From assembly GCF_900086705.1 (NCBI RefSeq), contig NZ_LT575483.1, positions 1,003,709 through 1,067,708 on the forward strand: a stretch of 64,000 nucleotides of DNA. The letters are read 5' to 3'. Each line of letters opens with the position of its first letter. Position 1 is the stretch's first letter. The translations under genes and the position numbers were made by a program. Positions 27,064 to 35,793 of this stretch are shown piece by piece. The notes beneath the pieces were generated by a model. That model was not told where the DNA came from and did no database searches. It worked only from the letters and a program-made list of their open reading frames with translations. The stretch is from Massilibacillus massiliensis. GTDB lineage: Bacteria; Bacillota; Negativicutes; FLKF01.

Positions 27064-27987
27064 TCAGCCCATTAACTGCTCCTGCATAATTGCAATAAAA
27101 GCTTGTGCCGCTTTTGACAAATAGCGATTTTTATTATAGGCGACAACCACTTTATTGGATGGCAATTGTGTATTCAGCAAAAAATAACAAGGCTTTTGCT
27201 GTAAAATGTGATATTTGGCCAGCGTGTCCGGAATAAGTGCAAGTGCGACCTCAGCCCCTACCAACGCATGCGCTGTAATGATGCTATGTGTTTCCAATAA
27301 AATATCCGGCTTGAAATTCGCCAATTCGCAAAGCTTAAAAAAATATCTGCGAAAAACCTGTCCTGTCTTCATCACAATAAACGGATCATCTTTAAACAAC
27401 GCTAAATCGATCCTCGGATAAGGATCTTCGCCTCGTTTTACACATGTTCGCACACTCAATGGATGGTTTCTCGGTACGCCTAAAAGTACCTCTTCCTTAA
27501 AAATTTCCCTGCATTCCATTTCCGGAAAAGTGGCCGGATTGATAATCAGCGAAAAGTCTGTAACCCCCTTAAGTGCGAATTCTTCCAATTGCGCAGTTGT
27601 CCCTTCTTCCAGAGTAATCGATATACGAGGATACCTTGCCTTAAATACAGGGAGAATTTTTGTTAATAAAAAATAACTACGATATTGAGAACTGCCGATA
27701 CGCAAATGTCCTTTTGTCATATTGGAAAGATCATCAAAATATTGACGCCGCTCTTTTTTTAACTGTGCAATCTGTCTTTCTGTCTCCAGATATACTTTTC
27801 CCTCATGCGTCAATTCTAATGGTTTCGTTGAACGATCAAAAATTTCAATTCCATATTTCTCTTCAATGCGTTTAATATACTGGCTCAGTGACGGCTGTGC
27901 AATGTACAGCTTCTGTGCTGCATTGACAAAACTCCCTTCTGTCAATATCGCTGTAATATACTCTAATTCCTTCGATCCCATCTTCAT
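27064..27987 (-). CDS. LysR-family regulator
   Basis: 307 residues from ATG 27987 with GAGAGG upstream. N-terminal winged helix (GSFVNAAQKLYIAQPSLSQYIKRIEEKYG) written here as FVNAAQKLYIAQPSLSQYI, then a periplasmic-binding-type effector domain (HLRIGSSQYRSYFLLTKILP onward). It is divergent from dcuC and the amidohydrolase, so it most likely controls that operon in response to a dicarboxylate or acyl-amino-acid ligand. Confidence 0.92.
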   Translation of the reverse strand: MKMGSKELEYITAILTEGSFVNAAQKLYIAQPSLSQYIKRIEEKYGIEIFDRSTKPLELTHEGKVYLETERQIAQLKKERRQYFDDLSNMTKGHLRIGSSQYRSYFLLTKILPVFKARYPRISITLEEGTTAQLEEFALKGVTDFSLIINPATFPEMECREIFKEEVLLGVPRNHPLSVRTCVKRGEDPYPRIDLALFKDDPFIVMKTGQVFRRYFFKLCELANFKPDILLETHSIITAHALVGAEVALALIPDTLAKYHILQQKPCYFLLNTQLPSNKVVVAYNKNRYLSKAAQAFIAIMQEQLMG

Positions 27988-28233
27988 TTTTCCTCTCTGA
28001 TCTATGTTATATATAGTTTTCATCCTATTTATTGATATCTTTAAAAGTATTTTAACTATTAGAAGCATCTCTATATAATGAAATTATACACCTGGTGTGG
28101 TTTATCATACAGCTTAAACAAGCGCGCGTACTATGTTTTTGTAAAAAAAAACACTGAACCATTTATTTTAATTATTCTAAATTTTAAAATAATTCATGTG
28201 TTTTATGACAAAACAATATTGGAGGAATTTTCT

Positions 28234-29487
28234 ATGATATGGCTTGGTATTGCGATTGTTGTCATTACCTTTTATTTTATCATCAAAAACTATGAAACAA
28301 GATTGGTCCTATTTATTTCCGGCGCGCTCATGGCATTGATCGGCGGAGATATCGTCAGCCCGATTAACGCTTTTATCAAAGAATTCACAAATGCAGGATT
28401 GGTTCCTACCATTTGTATCGTTATGGGGTTCAGCTACGTGATGGATCACACCGGCTGCAGCAAACATTTGGTCACCTTTATGACCAATTTACTCAGAAAA
28501 ACCCCGCTGATTATCATTCCTGGTACAGTTCTCGTTACCTTTTTTCTCAATATTGCCCTGCCAAGTGCAGCAGGTGTGGCCGCTGCAGTCGGTACGCTTC
28601 TGATTCCTACACTTTTATCCATGGGCGTTCACCCTGCTATGGCAGCAAGTGCAGTTTTTCTTGGTACCTGGGGAAGTGTTATGAGTCCTGGCCTCATGTT
28701 CAATCCGCAAGTCGCTGCAATGGCGGGTGTAGATGTGATGACTGTAATTTCAGCTTTTTCCAAACAAGTACTTTTCGCCGCCTTCATTGCAGCACTCATT
28801 CTGATGCTGATTTCCTATAAAAATAAAGAAGGTGTAGGCAGCCAGCTATTAAAAAATGCAGCTACGGATACACAAGCAATCAAAGTCAATTATCTCTATG
28901 CGCTGATGCCTACAATACCAATTATCATTTTAGTGCTGGGAAGCAAGCAGCTGCAGCTTATTCCTGAATTTACAGTCCCACAAGCAATGATCCTGGGAAC
29001 AGCCCTTGGTATGATTGTTACCCGCAAGAATTTTAATGAAACAATAAAAAAATTTTTTCGGGGGACGGGCGATGGATTCTGCGATGTTGTCGGTATTATC
29101 GCTGCTGCTGCAATGTTTATTCAGGGAATGCAAATCATTGGTCTGACGGGCGCACTTCTCGATGTGATGAAGAACTCACAGCAAATTGCTAAATTCTCGT
29201 CGGCCTTTGGCCCATTTATTATCGGTGCAATTTCCGGCACCGGTAACGCTGCCGCACTTGCTTTTAACGGTGCAGTTACACCGCATGCAGCAGATTTTGG
29301 CTATGGCATTATCGAAATGGGCTCCATGGTTCAAATCGGTGCAGGACTTGGACGCACAATGTCGCCGGTAGCACCTTCAGCCATTATTCTGGCAAAAATG
29401 GCTGGTATCAATCCAATTGAAATTGCCAAAAGGAATATGATTCCAACCATCGTAGCAACACTCATCGTTATGTTCACATTAATGTAA
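28234..29487 (+). CDS. dcuC: DcuC-family C4-dicarboxylate carrier
   Basis: 417 residues from ATG 28234, which has TGGAGGA upstream; an ATG at 28078 would add 52 unrelated residues. About 12 membrane helices. MIWLGIAIVVITFYFIIKNY, VMGFSYVMDHTGCSKHLV, FLNIALPSAAGVAAAVGTLL and LGRTMSPVAPSAIILAKMAG are DcuC/YhjE-like landmarks. It would exchange or export C4-dicarboxylates such as succinate and fumarate. Followed after 34 bp by an amidohydrolase, which suggests that the transported compound is a substrate or product of that enzyme. Confidence 0.9.
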   Translation: MIWLGIAIVVITFYFIIKNYETRLVLFISGALMALIGGDIVSPINAFIKEFTNAGLVPTICIVMGFSYVMDHTGCSKHLVTFMTNLLRKTPLIIIPGTVLVTFFLNIALPSAAGVAAAVGTLLIPTLLSMGVHPAMAASAVFLGTWGSVMSPGLMFNPQVAAMAGVDVMTVISAFSKQVLFAAFIAALILMLISYKNKEGVGSQLLKNAATDTQAIKVNYLYALMPTIPIIILVLGSKQLQLIPEFTVPQAMILGTALGMIVTRKNFNETIKKFFRGTGDGFCDVVGIIAAAAMFIQGMQIIGLTGALLDVMKNSQQIAKFSSAFGPFIIGAISGTGNAAALAFNGAVTPHAADFGYGIIEMGSMVQIGAGLGRTMSPVAPSAIILAKMAGINPIEIAKRNMIPTIVATLIVMFTLM

Positions 29488-29521
29488 GCCCAAACCTGCA
29501 GAAAGAAAGGAAGTATTTACT

Positions 29522-30934
29522 TTGCTATATGATCTTCTCTTAAAAAACGGTACTTTAGTCGACTATGTAAATGATACGGAAGAAACATGTGATCTCGCAA
29601 TAAAAGACGGCATTATCGTGGAAAAAGCGCCGGATATTGATCCGGCGAAAAGCCAGGAAGTTATAGATATAACGGGGAAAATAGCTATGCCAGGTATCGT
29701 GGATATGCATGTACACGCCTCCAGTTGGTTGGGAGGTAAATACTCCCATCGTATGATGGCATCTAAAGGCGTGACCACCGCCCTAGATATGTCCGGCCCG
29801 ATAGATTCTGTCCTTGATTTCTCTAAAAATTATGGCGCTGGCCTGAATATGGCATCCATAGAATATATCAGACCACAGCACACAGTAAAAGATCATAATC
29901 CCGGACGCAATGAAATTCAAGCACTTTTAGAAAGTGCTATGCACAAAGGCTCCTTAGGATTAAAAATCTTAGGAGGTCATTATCCGCTGACCTCAGAGGC
30001 TACCGCACTTGCAATTGAAATAGCCTGCGAGAATAAAGCTTATCTTGCAATTCATGCAGGAACCTTAAACGCTGGTTCAAATCTGGAAGGTTTTCTGGAA
30101 ATAGTTGAACTTTCAAACAAGCACCCATTTCATTTTGCTCATGCCAATAGTTATTGCCGTGGTGAAATAAAAGAATGCAATCAGGAAATTGATACTGTCA
30201 TTCAAAGCCTGCTTAAAAATCCGCAAATTCGTATGGAATCTTATTTGTCACCATTTAATGGAACCAGCGCAAAATGCGCTAAAGGCGAGCCGGAAAGTAT
30301 TGTAACCCGCAAAGCGCTGCAAAAAGGCGGTTTTGCAGCTACAGAAGCAGGACTGGAACAGGCGATATTAAACGGTTGGGCAAAAATCAATCAGGAAAAC
30401 GGTGGATATATTTCCCTGATTGATGGATCTGATGCCGTAAGTTATTGGCGCAATCATGAAACGAATACAACGGTAAGTTTCTCGGTAAACCCTTCTGACA
30501 GCAGAATCCGCTTTGCTACAGCAAAACGTCCATCAGGTGGCTTTGTCATTGATGCAATTGGCACAGACGGCGGAGGAATTCCTAGAAATGTAATTTTAGA
30601 GCATGGCCTTTCACTGGTTAAATTGCATGCCCTTACCTTAAAAGAATTTGTTTTAAAAAGCAGCTATGCACCAGCAAAAATTCTTGGTTTAAAGAACAAA
30701 GGGCATTTATCGCCTGGTGCAGACGCAGACATCACCGTTTTTGATTACGACCAGCAAGCCGCTGAAATAACAATTGTAAACGGAGCCGTGATCATGTATA
30801 AAGGTTACGTCTGCGGCCGCGGCACAAACATCATCACCACAGAGCAGGGTAAACATTATGTTGAACAATTTGGTCTTCCTGCCACCGTTGTCGATATCGC
30901 ATCCAGCGATCTCTATCAGTCGCGAACAGAATAA
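29522..30934 (+). CDS. Amidohydrolase, N-acyl-D-amino-acid deacylase / dihydroorotase-like
   Basis: 470 residues from TTG 29522 with AAAGGAAG upstream. Metal-dependent amidohydrolase barrel: first metal site DMHVHAS, likely carboxylated lysine in LGLKILGGHYPLT, further histidines AIHAGTLN and FHFAHANS, aspartate IDAIGTDGGGIP. Composite-domain strands LLLKNGTLVDY at the start and GADADITVFDYD at the end. With DcuC it may cleave an N-acyl or cyclic amide derivative that yields a dicarboxylate such as aspartate. The substrate is not determinable here. Confidence 0.83.
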   Translation: MLYDLLLKNGTLVDYVNDTEETCDLAIKDGIIVEKAPDIDPAKSQEVIDITGKIAMPGIVDMHVHASSWLGGKYSHRMMASKGVTTALDMSGPIDSVLDFSKNYGAGLNMASIEYIRPQHTVKDHNPGRNEIQALLESAMHKGSLGLKILGGHYPLTSEATALAIEIACENKAYLAIHAGTLNAGSNLEGFLEIVELSNKHPFHFAHANSYCRGEIKECNQEIDTVIQSLLKNPQIRMESYLSPFNGTSAKCAKGEPESIVTRKALQKGGFAATEAGLEQAILNGWAKINQENGGYISLIDGSDAVSYWRNHETNTTVSFSVNPSDSRIRFATAKRPSGGFVIDAIGTDGGGIPRNVILEHGLSLVKLHALTLKEFVLKSSYAPAKILGLKNKGHLSPGADADITVFDYDQQAAEITIVNGAVIMYKGYVCGRGTNIITTEQGKHYVEQFGLPATVVDIASSDLYQSRTE

Positions 30935-30940
30935 AAAAAG

Positions 30941-30990
30941 AAGGGGATGTGACAAAATGAGAAATCATTTTGTCACATCCTCTTTTTATA
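30941..30990 (+). terminator. Terminator of dcuC operon
   Basis: GATGTGACAAAATGA pairs with TCATTTTGTCACATC around GAAA, then CTCTTTTT. Confidence 0.9.
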
Positions 30991-30992
30991 GT

Positions 30993-31096
30993 TTGCCCGG
31001 TATGCGCAGTAACTTGGCGGTGAAAGTCCGCTATGAGCATGATAGTGGAAACCATTAGCTGAACAGCAAGGGTGTCCATCGTGAGGTGGAATCTGC
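30993..31096 (+). mobile_element. Group II intron 5' fragment (domain I)
   Basis: The run starts GCCCGGTATGCGCAGTAAC and continues through GGCGGTGAAAGTCCGCTATG, ATAGTGGAAACCATTAGC, AACAGCAAGGGTGTCCATCG and TGAGGTGGAATCTG. These blocks are the conserved 5' region of bacterial group II introns. The intron breaks off after GAATCTG, where a dispersed hairpin repeat begins. No reverse transcriptase gene follows, so it is a dead remnant. Confidence 0.7.
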
Positions 31097-31110
31097 AATA
31101 CAAGGGGAAT

Positions 31111-31171
31111 ACAAGGGGACGGTGGAACTGTCTTATTTATATTTAAAAGACATTACCACCGTCCCTTTTTT
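31111..31171. repeat. Dispersed hairpin repeat
   Basis: ACAAGGGGACGGTGGAACTG and CATTACCACCGTCCCTTTTT arms around an AT-rich loop. Close to 37384-37446. Confidence 0.7.
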
Positions 31172-31190
31172 CATATGTGTTTATTTATAC

Positions 31191-31222
31191 GACTTTTCAC
31201 ACAGTCTGACGTCCCTTTGTCA
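31191..31222. repeat. Single arm of the 286-435 repeat
   Basis: CTTTTCACACAGTCTGACGT followed by CCCTTTGTCAT. Matches the arm at 407-435. The partner arm is not seen nearby. Confidence 0.5.
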
Positions 31223-31314
31223 TAATACCTTTGTCATACATTTTTATTCCTCACAAAATGTTATCTTGAAAGCAAGCACACATTGCACTACCGAAGGGTC
31301 TATATCTGCAGTAG

Positions 31315-31334
31315 ATGTCTATTGCAATGGACAT
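31315..31334. promoter_or_regulatory. PRD-regulator operator, regulator promoter
   Basis: ATGTCTATTGCAATGGACAT, a near-perfect palindrome centred 40 bases before TATAAT (31365-31370). The promoter lacks a good -35 box, so it looks activator-dependent. Similar sites lie upstream of the PTS operon at 36362-36381 and 36388-36407. Confidence 0.6.
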
Positions 31335-31409
31335 TTCACAATAATTCTCAGTAAAAATGCATGCTATAATAAGAATTGCTTATAAATATTTTCAAGAAGA
31401 GGTTAGTAT

Positions 31410-32888
31410 ATGAAAACAACGCATCGCGAAGAATTTCTGATTCAATATCTTTTGAAGCAGTCTTCATTCGTTACGGTTGCGAGCCTGACAGAACAAATGG
31501 AAATATCCCCAAAAACAGTGTATCGCATGATAAAAAAATTAAATGACTGTCACCTAAATGGAAAATTAATTCAAACAGAAAAAGGCAAAGGCATTCGTCT
31601 CAATTATGATGCTTATTTAGAAAGTCGTTTTAATCGCAAAGATTCCACAGAAAAAACACGTTATAATTATTCTCCGATTGAACGTCATATGCACATATTA
31701 AAAGAATTATTATTTCACTCGCCTGCATCTATCCGAGAGTCCGAACTTTTTGACCGCTATTATTTAAGTCCTTCTGCCATCTATACCGATGAAGACATCC
31801 TTCAGCAACAGCTCCAGCAACTGGGGTTAAAACTGGAAAAGAAAGATAATCGTCTATCTGTCATCGGCTCAGAAAATCTGGTTCGTCGTGCTTTGATCAA
31901 GCTTTTGATGAAACTAGATATCTTGAATTTTGACGATTTGCAAAGCATTGCTGTTGACTTCAACAAGAATGATCTCCGTTTTGTTATAAGACAGCTCGAA
32001 TTTATAGAGGAGCGCATTGGCAGTATCATACCAGCTCCATACAACATCAATTTGTTGACACATCTTTATATCTTGATCTATCGTATACGAAAAGGAAGTT
32101 TCGATTACTGTGAACAAACTGATATGCCAAATGATAATACGCAGGATGCCTACTATCCGATCGCTCAACAAATCAAAGAAAGCATCGAAGGCTATCTATG
32201 TAAGAAATTACCCACATCAGAAACCGCTAACATCTATTGCTATTTATCTGGAGCTCGCATGGAACCTCAAATACCAGCCGCTTCACCTCACATCACGTCA
32301 GAAGTGCAACAGGTTACCAATTTTTATATTCAAGAATTTTCTCGTTTAGCAAAAACCCCCATGCAAGCTGGTATCATCCACAATGAGCTGGCCAGCCATA
32401 TCAAACCCATGCTGAATCGTTTAAAATCCGGCTTAATTGTCAAAAATGGGTTACTCGATAACATCCGACAGGAATACAACCATCTTTTTACGATTGTGCG
32501 TCAAGTATCAGATGCCGTACCCGTTAAATTTTCTTTACCGAAAATAGATGACGATGAAGCCGGATTTATTACACTTTATTTTGCCCGCTATATGGAACTG
32601 CATCCTCGTCAGGTACGCGTATTTATTGTTTGTACTACAGGCATGGGGACCTCCGAACTTCTGAAGGTTAAAATCCAACGCTTCTTTCCTGAAATCGATG
32701 TCATTGCGACCTTATCGGCTAAAACCGTAACAAAAGCATATTTGGAGGAGCAGAAAATCGACCTTGTTCTGACCACTATAAAAATAGAGGATGGCTGGTC
32801 AGTCCCCGTCGTATTGGTAAATACCCTGTTCATTGAAAAAGACAAAGAAAAGGTACGCCATATCCTTAAGGAGCTTACACAGTCATGA
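31410..32888 (+). CDS. PRD-domain transcriptional activator with PTS IIB-like domain (MtlR/LicR type)
   Basis: 492 residues. N-terminal helix-turn-helix (TVASLTEQMEISPKTVYRMI), Mga-like middle, PRD region near IDDDEAGFITLYFARYMEL with phosphorylatable histidines, and a C-terminal IIB-like domain with cysteine in FIVCTTGMGTSELLKVKI. The DNA-binding N-terminus makes it a promoter activator rather than a BglG antiterminator. PTS phosphorylation should switch it on when its sugar is present. It overlaps the IIA gene by four bases and faces the PTS operon ending at 33545. Confidence 0.88.
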   Translation: MKTTHREEFLIQYLLKQSSFVTVASLTEQMEISPKTVYRMIKKLNDCHLNGKLIQTEKGKGIRLNYDAYLESRFNRKDSTEKTRYNYSPIERHMHILKELLFHSPASIRESELFDRYYLSPSAIYTDEDILQQQLQQLGLKLEKKDNRLSVIGSENLVRRALIKLLMKLDILNFDDLQSIAVDFNKNDLRFVIRQLEFIEERIGSIIPAPYNINLLTHLYILIYRIRKGSFDYCEQTDMPNDNTQDAYYPIAQQIKESIEGYLCKKLPTSETANIYCYLSGARMEPQIPAASPHITSEVQQVTNFYIQEFSRLAKTPMQAGIIHNELASHIKPMLNRLKSGLIVKNGLLDNIRQEYNHLFTIVRQVSDAVPVKFSLPKIDDDEAGFITLYFARYMELHPRQVRVFIVCTTGMGTSELLKVKIQRFFPEIDVIATLSAKTVTKAYLEEQKIDLVLTTIKIEDGWSVPVVLVNTLFIEKDKEKVRHILKELTQS

Positions 32889-33325
32889 AAAAAACAAATA
32901 CTTCATTTATCTCCTTAGATATCCTGCATGAAGTCAGTGCCAAAGAAGATATTCTAAAACGTATCCTGCAAGCAATAAAAATAGACAGCATTGCGCAAAA
33001 CCTTCCAGAAATCCTAACTGCACTTATGGAAAGAGAATCACTTGGGGACACCTGCATTGCCCATGGAGTCATACTATCTCATGCAAAAACTGCTGCCTGT
33101 CAAAGCTTTTTTCTAGGTGCAGCGTATTTGCACACTCCCTTTATTTGGAATACTGATGAACCTCCGGTAAAAATCGTTCTGCTCATGCTGATTCCTCCCA
33201 CTACGGACAAAACAATTTCTCTGTCCATCCATTCCCTCATGCATGCTTTAGCAGATGATGAGATATTAAGTCAACTGACAAACATAGGCAAAGCCGCTCA
33301 AATCAAAGCTATCCTATCCTTATAA
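32885..33325 (+). CDS. PTS EIIA-type protein (fructose/mannitol class)
   Basis: 146 residues. RESLGDTCIAHGVILSHAKT carries the likely phosphorylated histidine region, and LLMLIPPTTDKTISLSIHSLMHAL matches the EIIA(Mtl/Fru) fold. The start overlaps the regulator stop (ATGA). Because the PTS operon has its own IIA gene (35794), this one may mainly phosphorylate the regulator. That is inference. Confidence 0.78.
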   Translation: MKKTNTSFISLDILHEVSAKEDILKRILQAIKIDSIAQNLPEILTALMERESLGDTCIAHGVILSHAKTAACQSFFLGAAYLHTPFIWNTDEPPVKIVLLMLIPPTTDKTISLSIHSLMHALADDEILSQLTNIGKAAQIKAILSL

Positions 33326-33366
33326 AAAACCGGTTGCTTATAGCCAAGGCAACCGGTTTTCTATAC
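33325..33366 (+). terminator. Terminator after regulator/IIA operon
   Basis: AAAACCGGTTGC / GCAACCGGTTTT stem, loop of 11 bases, T-rich tail. Confidence 0.88.
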
Positions 33367-33379
33367 AAACGATATTCAT

Positions 33380-33475
33380 GGAACTGTCGCACCAAGCGAA
33401 ATCACCACTATATGCTGTGATTCATTTGCCAGGTTTCCATGATATATATCAAAAATTTTTTTATGCGACAGCTCC
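33380..33475. other. Structured intergenic element
   Basis: GGAACTGTCGCA (33380-33391) pairs with TGCGACAGCTCC (33464-33475), 11 of 12. Inside are a second hairpin (ATCAC ... GTGAT, 33400-33420) and the palindrome TGATATATATCA (33440-33451). It lies between two terminators of convergent operons and has no obvious gene. Confidence 0.4.
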
Positions 33476-33485
33476 TGCCCAAATA

Positions 33486-33530
33486 AAAAAATCCTGTACC
33501 AGCTTTTTCAGCAAATGGCACAGGATTTTT
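33486..33530 (-). terminator. Terminator of the PTS/epimerase operon
   Basis: AAAAAATCCTGT pairs with ACAGGATTTTT, T-run on the minus strand, 15 bases after the epimerase stop. Confidence 0.8.
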
Positions 33531-33544
33531 CTATTAGGTTTGTA

Positions 33545-34237
33545 TCAAACAAATTTTTTTCCAGTAGCTTCTTCGAACTCATCAACCATTTTTTTCCATG
33601 AATCTTCAATCGTATCTGCCAGTCCAAAAAGACCGCTGCGACCAATGATATAGATATCCGGATTTGCGTCATGGATGACTTTCCAATGCGCCTTATTCGT
33701 AGATCCATCCATCTCGATGACATAGTGATAACCTTTATCCTCACGCAGCTTGCGCAGTTCTGTGATTTTATCAAGCATACTCACTAAAAATCTCTGTCCA
33801 GCAAATCCCGGATCGACCGTCATAATCGTTACTTTATCTAAAAGATCGAGATACGGAATAATTTGGCTTACAGGTGTCTCTGGATTGAGTACCACGCCTG
33901 CCTTGAGCCCTGCTGCTTGAATTTGATCGATCAGACGAAATGCTATCCCATTGATATTTTCAGCTGGTATACAGATGACCTCACATTTTACATCGATAAG
34001 CTGTTGGACCCAGAACGTAGGATCTGTCACCATCAAATGTGCTGACATCTCTTTATTTGTCAATTTACGCGTCTGTTCAACAAACCATGGCGACAAGCTA
34101 AGGTTTGGTACGAAGTGTCCATCCATGATATCAATATGGAAAGAATCTACGTGGTCATTCAAAAAAGTAATTTGTTCTTTAAACTGGTCCAGATCCATCG
34201 TCATCAGCGACGGAGAAATATTAATACGTTCATTCAT
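33545..34237 (-). CDS. alsE: D-allulose-6-phosphate 3-epimerase-like protein (AlsE/Rpe family)
   Basis: 230 residues, the length of E. coli AlsE. ISPSLMTMDLDQFKEQITFL, FHIDIMDGHFVPNLSLSPWF (metal site), VVLNPETPVSQIIPYL, MTVDPGFAGQRF and IEMDGSTN are ribulose-phosphate-epimerase-family motifs, closest by eye to AlsE. It would turn D-allulose 6-phosphate into fructose 6-phosphate. It is the last gene of a PTS operon, so it probably processes the incoming sugar phosphate. Confidence 0.82.
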   Translation of the reverse strand: MNERINISPSLMTMDLDQFKEQITFLNDHVDSFHIDIMDGHFVPNLSLSPWFVEQTRKLTNKEMSAHLMVTDPTFWVQQLIDVKCEVICIPAENINGIAFRLIDQIQAAGLKAGVVLNPETPVSQIIPYLDLLDKVTIMTVDPGFAGQRFLVSMLDKITELRKLREDKGYHYVIEMDGSTNKAHWKVIHDANPDIYIIGRSGLFGLADTIEDSWKKMVDEFEEATGKKFV

Positions 34238-34285
34238 CTATTCATATGTTCCTTTCTTCATATATATGACCTGTTTTTAAAAGGC

Positions 34286-35395
34286 TTACTGGATTTTGAT
34301 ATTATCTAAGCTGATATCCTCTTCATCATCTTCATCTGTTTCCTTGATTACTTCACGCGGTACATCCTTTTTAATAATGGCATACACAACACCGGTTACA
34401 AAGATATTTACTAAAAGTGCCATCAGACCATACAGTGGATGTGACATCGTCGGCAGCATCAAAAATCCACCAAATGGAACCGTTGCATCTGCGCCGTATA
34501 CCATCGTCACTGCACCACCGCAAGCACCACCAATTACAGCAGCTATAATCCCGCGAACAATATCATTCATGACAATCGGAATCGAGCCCTCTACGATATT
34601 TACAACACCCATTGGGACAGCTGACTTCAAAGTTTCAATTTCTTCATTGTTATAGATGTTTTTTCGGAAAAGTTTTGCCACAAAATACGCAAAGCCAAAG
34701 CCAATAGGTGTTGCAGTATTGACCAGTTGTAGTGCCGTAACTGGTTCATTAACCCCTTGTGCCTGCAAGGTCAAGACAAAAGCAAAGCAAGTCTTGTTAA
34801 TAGGTCCCCCAAAATCAAGAATACACAGACCACCGATAAGTGCACCGACAATCAAATTAGAAGAAGTACTCATGCTTCTGAGGAAAGATGTCAAGGCGTC
34901 GGTAAACGCACCGATTGGTGTACCAATAATATAAATCATGATCAGACCACTGCTCAGCGATGCCAAAAGCGGAACAATAAGTGTTGGCATCAAACCTCTT
35001 GCCCAGTTTGGCACTTTAATATTTTTAATAATTCCTAATGCAATATAACCAGAAAGATATCCCCCGATCATGCCACCTATAAAACCTGCACTGATCGCAT
35101 TTGCAGCAAGCCCTACGACAAACCCGGGAGCAATCCCTGGTTTACCAGCAATCGAACCAGCGATACCACACGCAATTACGACTGGTAAAAGTCCTAGTGC
35201 CTTTCCGCCCATCGTTGCCAATGACTGCCAAAAATCAAATTTTCCCGGTACGAGTGCATCCTGTGCCGTCCCACCAAGAGCCATACCTATCGCAATAATG
35301 AATCCTGCACCGCAGACAATTGGAATCAAGAAGGAGATCGCCGTCAGTAAATGGCCTTTTGGATTTGCTGCTTTCCAAATTTCTTTTATCGTCAT
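34286..35395 (-). CDS. PTS EIIC, fructose class
   Basis: 369 residues, about 9-10 membrane helices. LTAISFLIPIVCGAGFIIAI, GFIGGMIGGYLSGYIALGI, LDFGGPINKTCFAFVLTLQ and VPFGGFLMLPTMSHP are EIIC(Fru) features. The C-terminus is acidic (TDEDDEEDISLD). Forms the sugar channel and works with the IIB and IIA encoded upstream. RBS TAGGAGGT. Confidence 0.92.
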   Translation of the reverse strand: MTIKEIWKAANPKGHLLTAISFLIPIVCGAGFIIAIGMALGGTAQDALVPGKFDFWQSLATMGGKALGLLPVVIACGIAGSIAGKPGIAPGFVVGLAANAISAGFIGGMIGGYLSGYIALGIIKNIKVPNWARGLMPTLIVPLLASLSSGLIMIYIIGTPIGAFTDALTSFLRSMSTSSNLIVGALIGGLCILDFGGPINKTCFAFVLTLQAQGVNEPVTALQLVNTATPIGFGFAYFVAKLFRKNIYNNEEIETLKSAVPMGVVNIVEGSIPIVMNDIVRGIIAAVIGGACGGAVTMVYGADATVPFGGFLMLPTMSHPLYGLMALLVNIFVTGVVYAIIKKDVPREVIKETDEDDEEDISLDNIKIQ

Positions 35396-35448
35396 AAAAA
35401 TACCTCCTATTTTTACTTTTTACAATACGAGATTTTTAAACAAAAGAC

Positions 35449-35760
35449 TTATTTTTCTACTAATTCGTGCAATTTAGCAATTAACTTATTTGGAGATTTT
35501 ATCGCCGTCTGCGTCGGCACTTTTACGACTTTCTTACCACTAAACCGCTCTTCTCCGGCAACCTGAACATCAACAGCCAATAAGACAATATCAGCCTTGG
35601 CAATATCCTCTTCGGTTAATGGATTTTCAATTCCGATCGTTCCCTGTGTCTCGATTTTAACAGTATCTCCAGCCTTCTTAGCTGCAGCCTCAATTTTTTC
35701 CTGCGCAATATAGGTGTGTGCAATCCCTACGGTACAAGCCGAAATCCCTACAATATTCAT
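35449..35760 (-). CDS. PTS EIIB, fructose class
   Basis: 103 residues. The phosphorylated cysteine lies in GISACTVGIAHTYIAQEKIE. Ends with KLHELVEK. AAGGAGG before the ATG. Passes phosphate from IIA to the sugar bound by IIC. Confidence 0.93.
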   Translation of the reverse strand: MNIVGISACTVGIAHTYIAQEKIEAAAKKAGDTVKIETQGTIGIENPLTEEDIAKADIVLLAVDVQVAGEERFSGKKVVKVPTQTAIKSPNKLIAKLHELVEK

Positions 35761-35793
35761 AAAAAATCCTCCTTATATTTTGAGCCTTAAAAA

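Noticed and set aside
33378-33653. 91-residue plus-strand reading between the two PTS transcription units
   Set aside because: It runs through the structured element, a terminator and the 3' end of the epimerase gene on the other strand, with no ribosome site.
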